Assembly: GCF_000878195.1 (NCBI RefSeq)
Contig: NZ_JXST01000013.1
Span: forward strand, 62,001-126,000
Direction of reading: 5' to 3'
DNA length: 64,000 bases
From: Mycolicibacterium llatzerense
GTDB lineage: Bacteria; Actinomycetota; Actinomycetes; Mycobacteriales; Mycobacteriaceae
Position numbers and translations under genes: made by a program. The notes beneath the pieces were generated by a model, which was given only the letters and a program-made list of their open reading frames with translations, was not told the origin of the DNA and did no database searches. Below are positions 56,981-64,000 of this stretch, piece by piece. Each line of letters starts with the position of its first letter. The stretch's first letter is position 1.

Positions 56981-57430
56981 ATGCGCGCACAACCTCAGAT
57001 CCAGCACCGCACCCGGATGTTCGCTCGGGTACTCGGGCCCTACCTCGTCGTCGCAGCTGCCTCGCTGGTCACCCGGGCCGCGTACGTCAAGACTCTGATG
57101 CACGCGTTCGGTGACAACTCTGTATGGCCCTGGATCACAGGCGCATTCGTCTTGCCGATGGGACTGGTCGTAGTCACACTGCATCCGTATTGGCGTGGAA
57201 CTGCTGCAGCTACGGTGTCAGTGTTGGGATGGTTGACGGTACTCAAGGGAGTCGCTTTGATGACCTTCCCTGGGGCGTACCTGTCGATGGGACAAGACGT
57301 CATGACCGCCGCACCGTGGTGGCAGCTCAGTGTGGTCGTCACCGGACTGGCCGGGCTGTATCTCACAGCGGTCGGGTGGTACCCGAATAGTCAATCAGTC
57401 CGATCCGTCACCTCGACGCCCGAATCTTGA
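56981..57430 (+). CDS. Four-helix membrane protein, unknown
   Basis: A 149-residue protein with four membrane segments (ARVLGPYLVVAAASLVTRAAYV, WPWITGAFVLPMGLVVV, VSVLGWLTVLKGVALM, SVVVTGLAGLYLTAVGW). I do not recognise a named family. It follows the nitroreductase by 64 bases and may be co-transcribed in the dormancy locus. Confidence 0.6.
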   Translation: MRAQPQIQHRTRMFARVLGPYLVVAAASLVTRAAYVKTLMHAFGDNSVWPWITGAFVLPMGLVVVTLHPYWRGTAAATVSVLGWLTVLKGVALMTFPGAYLSMGQDVMTAAPWWQLSVVVTGLAGLYLTAVGWYPNSQSVRSVTSTPES

Positions 57431-57464
57431 TGAATTCCAGCGACATTCGACCCAACTGACGACG

Positions 57465-58106
57465 TCAGATTGTTACGACATCCAGATTCCCGGAGTCGGC
57501 GTCATTCAGCGCACGCGCGATCAGCGCCATCACCGTTCGAAGATCGTTGTTTGCGCGGTACAGATAGACCGAGGCCATCTCGATGTCGGCGGCGTCCTGA
57601 TTCCGAAGTCCCGTCAGGCACTCGCTGAATCCGAAACCGAAATCGTCGAGCGTCTGTTGCAGGGCGGCGGTCAACGTCGGATCCGGGCTCGGCAACAACG
57701 TGTGTAGTTGCGGCAGGACTGCCTGGCCGGCTTCGCAGGCCCGCTGCATTCCGGCCATGTCAGCGTTGGCTGCCGCGGTGGCCATGTTGTCCCGCTGCGT
57801 CAGCAATGCGTCGAGTGGTGATTCGAGTTCGGCAAGCCATGCGTGCAGTTGTTGCGGCGTGGGCGGCGCTTGCTGTTGTGCCGTGGCAACTCTCGCCGGC
57901 GCCACGGCATCATCCGGTAACACCAGGCGGACGAGCGAGAAACCGCCGAACATCCAGCCAACGGCCACCGCGGCCGTGATCATCGCCGCCGTGCTCGAGA
58001 CGAGGAGGCGGCCCTGGCGGTCTCTTTTCGCGGAACTGCCGAGTGAGTGCACGTCGCCATCGGCAACAAGACGCACATCGCGGTCTTCACAGGCGGAAAC
58101 GACCAT
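57465..58106 (-). CDS. Membrane-anchored hypothetical protein
   Basis: A 213-residue protein with one membrane segment near 37-62 (STAAMITAAVAVGWMFGGFSLVRLVL) and an outer helical domain (QQLHAWLAELESPLDALLTQRDNM; CEAGQAVL and FSECLTGL give two Cys). The start follows GGAGG by 8 bases. A DevR-box-like site is 75 bases upstream. Function unknown. Confidence 0.62.
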   Translation of the reverse strand: MVVSACEDRDVRLVADGDVHSLGSSAKRDRQGRLLVSSTAAMITAAVAVGWMFGGFSLVRLVLPDDAVAPARVATAQQQAPPTPQQLHAWLAELESPLDALLTQRDNMATAAANADMAGMQRACEAGQAVLPQLHTLLPSPDPTLTAALQQTLDDFGFGFSECLTGLRNQDAADIEMASVYLYRANNDLRTVMALIARALNDADSGNLDVVTI

Positions 58107-58180
58107 CGGAGAATCCTCCCTACTATCAAGGCCTCAGCGGGCAGCCACTCGATGGTGCTCCATTCAGGTGACCACGGCTC

Positions 58181-58195
58181 GGGCCAAAAGTCCTC
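58181..58195. promoter_or_regulatory. DevR-box-like site
   Basis: Reads GAGGACTTTTGGCCC on the minus strand, close to GGGACTTTNGGCCC, in the divergent spacer between the anchored protein and the WS/DGAT. Confidence 0.5.
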
Positions 58196-58277
58196 CGGCA
58201 CATAGCCGGAAGGCTCCAGCCCGCCTCACGTCGAGAGCAACCTCCAAACGCGCTGCCTCGCAGACCTCACCGCAGCA

Positions 58278-58293
58278 GGTGCCGAAGGTCCCT
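58278..58293. promoter_or_regulatory. Second DevR-box-like site in the spacer
   Basis: Reads AGGGACCTTCGGCACC on the minus strand, nearly the same as the box at 50783-50798. 100 bases before the WS/DGAT start. Confidence 0.5.
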
Positions 58294-58391
58294 ATGACCG
58301 CTGCCCATCAGCCCTGCCCGTGAACCGCAGATGAGCGCAACATCATTCACGAATACCCCACCGTTGGCGGGCCGGCGCGTAAAGGACATCG

Positions 58392-59789
58392 ATGAACGAC
58401 AACCAGCTCACCGCACTCGACGCCGGTTTCCTGCAGGCCGAGGATTCCGACAGTCATGCCAATCTTGCTGTCGCCGTGTTGGCCATCATGGAAGGTCCCG
58501 CGCCGGACTTCGCAGAACTGCAGGCTGTGCTCGATGAGCGGTCAGCAACCCTGCCACGCTGCCGCGAGGTGCTTCATTCATTTCCGCTCGACCTCAGCGC
58601 TCCAGAATGGGTGCCCGCACACAATTTCGATATCTCCCACCATGTCCGCAGACTCACCGTGACAGCTCCAGGTGATGGCACCGCGGTCCATCGCGCGGTG
58701 GCGAATCTGATGGAGCGCAGGCTCGACAGGTCCCGTCCCTTGTGGGAAGCGTGGATGCTGGATGGTCTGGCTGATGGTCGTTGGGCGATCGTGGTGAAGC
58801 TGCATCACTGCATCGCCGACGGCGTTGCGGCGACAGCGATGCTCGCTGGAATCTGCGATACCCAGTGGGAAACCCGCGATGAAATACCCAATCTCCCTTC
58901 ACGATCGGGCCGACTTCCGCTCCGCGGTTTCAATCCGATCACCCTCGGCACCGATGCATGGCGGATGATGAGATCGACCGCCCGCGGTGGTGTGCGCATG
59001 GCATTCGGGGCTGCTCAACTCGTCGCCGGCGTGCTCACCGCATCCACTCAGCCCCTCAACGGTCAACTCAGCGATATGCGCCGATTCAGCGCTGTCGAGG
59101 TCTCGCTAGGTGACGTCCAGTTGGTCGCCAAACGGTTCGGCGTCACTGTCAACGACGTAGCCCTGGCCGCCATCACCGACGGTTTCCGGTCAGCGATGCT
59201 GCAGCACGACCTGCAACCTGAAGCAGGGCCGATCCGCACCGTAGTACCAGTTTCCGTCCGGCCGGCCGAACTACTCCATGTGCCCGACAACCGCGTTTCC
59301 GTGTTGCTGCCGGATCTACCCGTCGATCGGCCGGATCCGCTTGAGCAGCTTCGACTGGTCCACAAAAGGCTGACGACTGCAAAAGGCAGTGGGCAGCGCC
59401 AAGCCGGCTCCTTGGTCGTGGCCGCAGCCAACCTGATTCCGTTTCCGATAATGGCATCGGCGGTGCGTCTGTTGGGCCGGCTTCCGCAGCACGGCGTGGT
59501 TGCGGTGACGACCAATGTCCCCGGCCCCACACAGCGGCTGCGCCTGATGGGCCGTCGAATCGCCGAGCTTGTGCCAGTACCGCCCATCGCGATGGGCATG
59601 CGCACCGGCATCGCCATCATGAGTTACGCCGACCGCCTGGCCTTCGGCGTCATCGGAGACTACGACGCCGAGCTTGCCGCGGACGATCTCGCCAGCGGCA
59701 TCGAGCACGGGATCGCTCACCTGGTCGCTGTGGCGTCCGCCGCGACGCACACTCGCCGGCTGGGACCCCTGATGCTACTCAGCGGCTAA
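58392..59789 (+). CDS. WS/DGAT acyltransferase (triacylglycerol synthase)
   Basis: A 465-residue wax ester synthase/diacylglycerol acyltransferase. The active site HHxxxDG is HHCIADGVAA; other family marks are NDVALAAITDG and VTTNVPGPTQRLRLMG. It makes storage triacylglycerol or wax esters from acyl-CoA. In M. tuberculosis tgs1 (Rv3130c) holds the equivalent place in the DevR regulon. Starts at ATG 58392. Confidence 0.9.
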   Translation: MNDNQLTALDAGFLQAEDSDSHANLAVAVLAIMEGPAPDFAELQAVLDERSATLPRCREVLHSFPLDLSAPEWVPAHNFDISHHVRRLTVTAPGDGTAVHRAVANLMERRLDRSRPLWEAWMLDGLADGRWAIVVKLHHCIADGVAATAMLAGICDTQWETRDEIPNLPSRSGRLPLRGFNPITLGTDAWRMMRSTARGGVRMAFGAAQLVAGVLTASTQPLNGQLSDMRRFSAVEVSLGDVQLVAKRFGVTVNDVALAAITDGFRSAMLQHDLQPEAGPIRTVVPVSVRPAELLHVPDNRVSVLLPDLPVDRPDPLEQLRLVHKRLTTAKGSGQRQAGSLVVAAANLIPFPIMASAVRLLGRLPQHGVVAVTTNVPGPTQRLRLMGRRIAELVPVPPIAMGMRTGIAIMSYADRLAFGVIGDYDAELAADDLASGIEHGIAHLVAVASAATHTRRLGPLMLLSG

Positions 59790-59833
59790 CGCACCGCCAA
59801 CGAGCCAACCTATCGACTTCGAACGGAGTAACC

Positions 59834-60223
59834 ATGATCGATCAGCAATGGGACGCGGACAACTCGATCCTCACCATTCGTCCCGAATCACCTTTGAGTA
59901 CCGGCGATTTCGCTGCCATCGCCCAAACTGTCGACCCAAAGATCGAGCAAGGCAGTGACCTCGGCGGCCTGATCATCGATGCGCCACACTTTCCTGGGTG
60001 GGATAGTTTCGGTGCGATGGTCACCCACATGAGGTTCGTCCACGATCATCACAAGCACGTGAAAAAGATTGCTATCGTGACCGATTCGCCGATGGCGGGT
60101 GTCGCACAGCACCTGGTGTCGCATTTCATCGCGGCGGAGATCCGGCCGTTTCCCACCGGCCAGGTCGACCAGGCCAAGGAGTGGATCACGGGTGCGGGGC
60201 AGTCTGAGGACCCAAGACCCTAG
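59834..60223 (+). CDS. SpoIIAA-like (STAS-type) protein
   Basis: A 129-residue SpoIIAA-like/DUF3478 protein: strand-helix pattern ILTIRPESPLSTGDFAAIAQTVD, LGGLIIDAPHFPGW, then HVKKIAIVTDSPMA. Related proteins bind hydrophobic ligands or act as stress proteins. 44 bases after the WS/DGAT and probably in the same operon. Confidence 0.7.
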   Translation: MIDQQWDADNSILTIRPESPLSTGDFAAIAQTVDPKIEQGSDLGGLIIDAPHFPGWDSFGAMVTHMRFVHDHHKHVKKIAIVTDSPMAGVAQHLVSHFIAAEIRPFPTGQVDQAKEWITGAGQSEDPRP

Positions 60224-60427
60224 GCACCGCCACCCCGGCCAGGTCTTCGTCACCGAAGCATCCAGTCCAGTGGTATCGCTCGCAGTGCGCGGAATGCGGC
60301 TCGGGATCAAGGAGCGGGCGGAGGCGACTGTGATGACAGCGCGCACCCCGCAACCCGTTGCTTGACAACAGTCGTCCAGCGGCCAATTGTCGTAGCAGCA
60401 GATGTTTCTGAAGATCAGGCTCAGGGT

Positions 60428-61141
60428 ATGGCCCTTTTGGTGACCTACACCAGGTTCCGCCTGGCACTACGACCCTGGATGGTCGCAGTACTCGTCGGAC
60501 TTATCGGCTACTGCGCCTTCCCACTTCAGTGGGTGATCGACTCTCCCCTCAGCCCGACACGGTCCTACATCAGTGAACTGGCGGTCGCCGGCCAACCGTA
60601 TTATCAGATTTTCAGGATTAGCGACCTCGCCGCCGGCATGGGTCTCGCGGTACTCGCCGGCGTCCTGGCGATCTGGCGCCCATCATCATTGATGCGGATT
60701 GGGAGCGCAGCGCTGGCGGTCGGTGCCGCCACTTCGATCGTCGACGCCCTCTCGCCCATGCGCTGCGCCCCGTCGGTTGACCCCCAATGCTGGGCTACCG
60801 ACCACGCTTCCTTACCGACCCAGCTGTCTCAATTGCACACCATCTCCGGGGTAGTCGGTTTCACCGCAGTCGTCATCGCGATGGCGGCCTATGGGGCCGC
60901 ACTGGGCAGCCAGCCACGCACGCGCCAGCTGGGTTGGGTCGGGCTCGTCGTCGCGGCGACCGGCGCGGCACTCGGTTGCATCGAAATCGCGACTGCGCTC
61001 GCGGATACAGATTGGACAGGGCTCTTCGAGCGCATCCATGTTGCCGTCGTCAGCGCGTATCTCCTGACGCTGACTCTCGTAGTCGCACGCACAACGAACT
61101 CGACCTATGGACGATCCGTGCTCAGTTCCGCTCCGGACTGA
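60428..61141 (+). CDS. DUF998-type membrane protein
   Basis: A 237-residue protein with about six membrane segments. The SPTRSYISELAVAG stretch after the first segment is typical of DUF998. The ATG at 60428 is chosen; a TTG at 60362 would add 22 residues. Function unknown. Confidence 0.68.
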   Translation: MALLVTYTRFRLALRPWMVAVLVGLIGYCAFPLQWVIDSPLSPTRSYISELAVAGQPYYQIFRISDLAAGMGLAVLAGVLAIWRPSSLMRIGSAALAVGAATSIVDALSPMRCAPSVDPQCWATDHASLPTQLSQLHTISGVVGFTAVVIAMAAYGAALGSQPRTRQLGWVGLVVAATGAALGCIEIATALADTDWTGLFERIHVAVVSAYLLTLTLVVARTTNSTYGRSVLSSAPD

Positions 61142-61180
61142 ATGGCAGGTCCCAAGGCTCCCGACGACGCCCTCGCACGG

Positions 61181-61609
61181 TCAATGACCCATCATGCCGG
61201 GCATGCCCATGCCCGGCATCATGCCGGCCTGCATGGGCATTTCATTCGGTGGCAGACCACAATTCGCTCGGCGATCCATCATCGGTTGATGGATGCTCTT
61301 CATGTCGGCGGCGACATCTGGATGCGCGTCAAGGTAACCCTGCATCGCCATATGCCGCTCGTGCGGACTACCCATCTGCATTGCCTGCCGGAACACCTGC
61401 TCCACGTCGGGGTGCGCGTCGAGGTAGTCGGCCATCTGATCCATCACCGCGGCGTGACTACGCATCATCTCCGAGGGCGAACACGGATCCCATGGCTGGG
61501 CGCCGGCTGTACCTGCCACGGTGAGCGCGAACGCCCAGGTGGCAGCCCCGGCGACAATCGCCTTAAGGACGCGTCGGTAATCATTACCACCATTGACACA
61601 GTTACGCAT
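61181..61609 (-). CDS. Hemophore-related secreted protein with Met-rich tail
   Basis: A 142-codon exported protein. Signal peptide with core AIVAGAATWAFALTVAGTAGA. Mature part has two copies of YLDAHPDV and a Cys pair (DPCSPSE and RANCGLP), as in the Rv0203/Rv1174c hemophore-related family. The last 20 residues are Met-rich (MPMQAGMMPGMG) ending in His, a possible copper site. ATG 61609 follows AAGGGA by 9 bases; an ATG at 61636 is less likely. Confidence 0.7.
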   Translation of the reverse strand: MRNCVNGGNDYRRVLKAIVAGAATWAFALTVAGTAGAQPWDPCSPSEMMRSHAAVMDQMADYLDAHPDVEQVFRQAMQMGSPHERHMAMQGYLDAHPDVAADMKSIHQPMMDRRANCGLPPNEMPMQAGMMPGMGMPGMMGH

Positions 61610-61690
61610 GACGAAAAATCCCTTCTGGTCATCCAATTCGCCGCTACCCGGTAGAAGCGTTACCTGACAACAACATTCACCGTGACGGAC

Positions 61691-61707
61691 ACACTGTCAT
61701 TCAGTGT
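61691..61707. terminator. Small hairpin at the end of the phosphoketolase gene
   Basis: ACACTG and CAGTGT, loop of 5 bases, spanning the phosphoketolase stop. No U-tract, so the call is weak. Confidence 0.3.
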
Positions 61708-64000
61708 TCGGATCCCAGCGCCAGTCCGTCACCTCCGGCATATCCTCGCCGTACGTCCGGATCCAGTCACGATGCCGATCCTGAGTTGCAAGCATGTCTG
61801 CGCGCAGTGCGCTCGCACCGGGCCCATCCAGTCTGGGCGTCAGGTCGATCGTGTCGATCACCAGCTGGAAACGATCCATCTTGTTCAGCACCAGCATGTC
61901 GAAAGGCGTCGTCGTTGCGCCCTCTTCCAGATATCCGCGCACATGTAGGTGTTGATGGTTGCGCCGGCGGTAGGTCAGCCGGTGAATCAACGACGGGTAG
62001 CCATGATAGGCAAAGATCACCGGCCGGTCGGTGGTGAACAACGTGTCGTACTCCGCATCGGTCATGCCGTGCGAATGCTGGGTGTCGGACTGCAGCCGGA
62101 ACAAGTCGACAACATTGACCACACGAATCTTCAGCTTCGGCAGACGGTTTCGCAAGATCGACACCGCAGCCAGCACCTCGGTCGTTGGCACGTCGCCGGC
62201 ACAGGCGAGTACCACATCGGGCACTGAACCCGCATCGGTGCTGGCCCATTCGAAGATGTCCGCGCCGCGTGCGCAGTGCAGCGCGGCTTGCTCCGCGGTC
62301 AGCCACACCGGAGCGTCGTTCTTCCCCGCGACGATCACGTTGATGTAGTCCCGGCTGGCAAGACAGTGCGCCGCCACCGACAGCAAGGTGTTGGCATCCG
62401 GCGGCAAGTAGATGCGGGCAATTTCGGCACGCTTGTTGGCGACGTGGTCGATGAAGCCGGGATCCTGGTGCGAGAAGCCGTTGTGGTCCTGGCGCCACAC
62501 GTGCGAGGTGATCAAGTAATTGAGTGACGCGATCGGTGCACGCCACGGCAGCTGCCGACTTACCTTGAGCCACTTGGCATGCTGGTTCACCATCGAGTCC
62601 ACGACGTGGGCGAAAGCCTCATAGCTGTTCAGCAGGCCATGTCGGCCGGTCAGCAGGTAGCCCTCGAGCCACCCCTGACACAGATGTTCGGAAAGGACCT
62701 CCAGCACGCGCCCGTCATGGGCCAGATGCTCGTCGGTCGGCAAAACCGCAGCGTTCCACTGCTTCTCGGTGACGTCATACACATCACCAAGCCGATTCGA
62801 CGCGGTCTCATCGGGTCCGAACAACCTGAAGTTGCGGTAGCAGGCGTTGCGGACCATGACCTCACACAGATACCGACCAAGTGTGCGGGTCGGCTCTGCG
62901 GTGGCGTCTCCGGGCCTGACGGTGGAGACGGCAAATTCCTTGAAGGCAGGCAGGTGCAACGGCGTCAGCAACAGGCCGCCGTTGGCGTTGGGGTTCGCGC
63001 CCATCTGACGTTCGGGCGCCGGAATGTTGTCGGTGACCAGCGTTGTCGGGCAACCCATCTCGTCGAAGAGCTCATCGGGATGGTAGGAGTACAGCCATTC
63101 GACGAACTGCCTGCGGTGTTGTGGGTCGGTGCGGACGTCGGCGATGGGGACCTGATGGGAACGCCAGGTTCCCTCGACAGGCAGACCGTCGACCTGTCGA
63201 GGTCCGGTCCAGCCTTTCGGTGTCCGTAGGACGATCATCGGCCACTGCGGGCGCGGTAGTGGTGAGGAGGCAGTGCGGGCAGCATTCTGGATTTCGCTGA
63301 TCATCGCCACGGCGCGGCTCAACGCCGCAGCCATGTCCTGATGCAACTGTTGTGGATCATCACCGCCGACGTAGATCGGGTGATGCCCGTATCCGCGCAA
63401 CAGGCAATCCAGTTCGCCGTCAGTGATCCGAGCCAGCACGGCCGGATTGGCGATCTTGTACCCGTTGAGGTGCAGGATGGGTAGCACCGCGCCGTCTGTC
63501 GCCGCGTTGATGAACTTGTTGGAATGCCAACTGGCCGCCAGTGGCCCGGTCTCTGCTTCACCATCGCCGATGACGCACGCTACCAACAGATTCGGGTTGT
63601 CCAGCGCAGCCCCGTAGGCATGTGCGAGCGAATACCCGAGCTCGCCGCCCTCGTGGATCGAGCCGGGAACTTCCGGTGCCACGTGACTGGGAACGCCACC
63701 GGGAAAAGAAAATTCGCGAAACAACGTAGCCATGCCGTGGCCATCACGTGCGATGTCTGGACGTGTTCGGGTGTAGTTGCCCTCGAGCCAGGCGTTCGCA
63801 AACAGTGCCGGCCCGCCATGCCCGGGACCGATGACGTACATCGCATCGAGATCGTGATCGATGATGGCGCGATTCAAGTGCGCGTAGATGAAGTTCAGTC
63901 CCGGGGAGGTGCCCCAGTGTCCCAACGGGCGCGGCTTGAGGTGTTGGCGCTCCAACGGCGTTCGCAGCAGCGGGTTGTCCATCAGATAGATCTGGCCGGC
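61697..64000 (-). CDS. xfp: Phosphoketolase, N-terminus outside the window
   Basis: At least 767 residues of a D-xylulose-5-phosphate/D-fructose-6-phosphate phosphoketolase. The thiamine diphosphate motif [13 protein letters not shown] is present, with [15 protein letters not shown], the [13 protein letters not shown] stretch and the C-terminal [14 protein letters not shown]. The enzyme splits the sugar phosphate to acetyl phosphate. The frame stays open through 64000 (AGQIYLMDN), so the ATG at 63982 is internal and the true start lies beyond the window. It may supply acetyl phosphate under low oxygen. Confidence 0.92.
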   Translation of the reverse strand, partial: AGQIYLMDNPLLRTPLERQHLKPRPLGHWGTSPGLNFIYAHLNRAIIDHDLDAMYVIGPGHGGPALFANAWLEGNYTRTRPDIARDGHGMATLFREFSFPGGVPSHVAPEVPGSIHEGGELGYSLAHAYGAALDNPNLLVACVIGDGEAETGPLAASWHSNKFINAATDGAVLPILHLNGYKIANPAVLARITDGELDCLLRGYGHHPIYVGGDDPQQLHQDMAAALSRAVAMISEIQNAARTASSPLPRPQWPMIVLRTPKGWTGPRQVDGLPVEGTWRSHQVPIADVRTDPQHRRQFVEWLYSYHPDELFDEMGCPTTLVTDNIPAPERQMGANPNANGGLLLTPLHLPAFKEFAVSTVRPGDATAEPTRTLGRYLCEVMVRNACYRNFRLFGPDETASNRLGDVYDVTEKQWNAAVLPTDEHLAHDGRVLEVLSEHLCQGWLEGYLLTGRHGLLNSYEAFAHVVDSMVNQHAKWLKVSRQLPWRAPIASLNYLITSHVWRQDHNGFSHQDPGFIDHVANKRAEIARIYLPPDANTLLSVAAHCLASRDYINVIVAGKNDAPVWLTAEQAALHCARGADIFEWASTDAGSVPDVVLACAGDVPTTEVLAAVSILRNRLPKLKIRVVNVVDLFRLQSDTQHSHGMTDAEYDTLFTTDRPVIFAYHGYPSLIHRLTYRRRNHQHLHVRGYLEEGATTTPFDMLVLNKMDRFQLVIDTIDLTPRLDGPGASALRADMLATQDRHRDWIRTYGEDMPEVTDWRWDPNTE

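Overview
The window is high-GC actinobacterial DNA. Gene content points to a fast-growing mycobacterium (Mycolicibacterium type): a full DevR/DevS (DosR/DosS) dormancy system, a DUF2993/LmeA-type lipid-binding protein, DUF732 and hemophore-related secreted proteins, a 13E12/DUF222 HNH protein with a mycobacterial-type SOS box, and a WS/DGAT acyltransferase. No rRNA, tRNA, IS element, prophage or CRISPR array was recognised. Both window edges cut a gene: a DUF2993 C-terminus on the left and a phosphoketolase lacking its N-terminus on the right.

Layout. 1-5.5 kb: small exported or lipid-related proteins, ending in an NlpC/P60-like secreted protein. 5.5-10.6 kb: a UvrA-like ABC ATPase and the RNA-binding factor Tex, separated by strong hairpins. 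10.6-18.2 kb: a diguanylate cyclase, a secreted lipase, an unusual ABC-type pair (degenerate ATPase plus YhgE/Pip permease), and a flavohemoglobin. 18.3-21.2 kb: a general-stress island with a SigF-type sigma factor, an ANTAR protein, a metallothionein-like protein behind a SigF-type promoter, and a hemerythrin-like protein. 21.2-26 kb: the complete three-gene operon for the osmolyte N-acetylglutaminylglutamine amide (NAGGN). 26.5-30.9 kb: a two-component locus (NarL-type regulator, DUF4118/GAF histidine kinase, receiver-only protein) flanked by three tiny secreted proteins that share a short motif. 31-36.4 kb: a P450 and two convergent FHA proteins, one a 1034-residue FHA/membrane/iron-sulfur/flavin fusion. 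36.6-49.5 kb: the SOS-controlled HNH protein, a receptor Ser/Thr kinase and metabolic genes (FAD oxidase, acyl-CoA dehydrogenase, ClC transporter, reductases, PAP2), including one decayed SDR gene.

49.5-64 kb is an enlarged DevR dormancy locus. It holds two universal stress proteins, two Acg-type nitroreductases, devR-devS, a WS/DGAT, a SpoIIAA-like protein, membrane proteins, a hemophore-related protein and phosphoketolase. Five DevR-box-like palindromes lie in its intergenic spaces. The order USP-devR-devS-nitroreductase-WS/DGAT resembles the M. tuberculosis Rv3134c-Rv3130c block. Together the window is rich in stress physiology: hypoxia/NO (DevRS, flavohemoglobin), osmotic stress (NAGGN), general stress (SigF-like) and DNA damage (SOS box). 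All identifications come from reading the sequence by eye; no searches were run.
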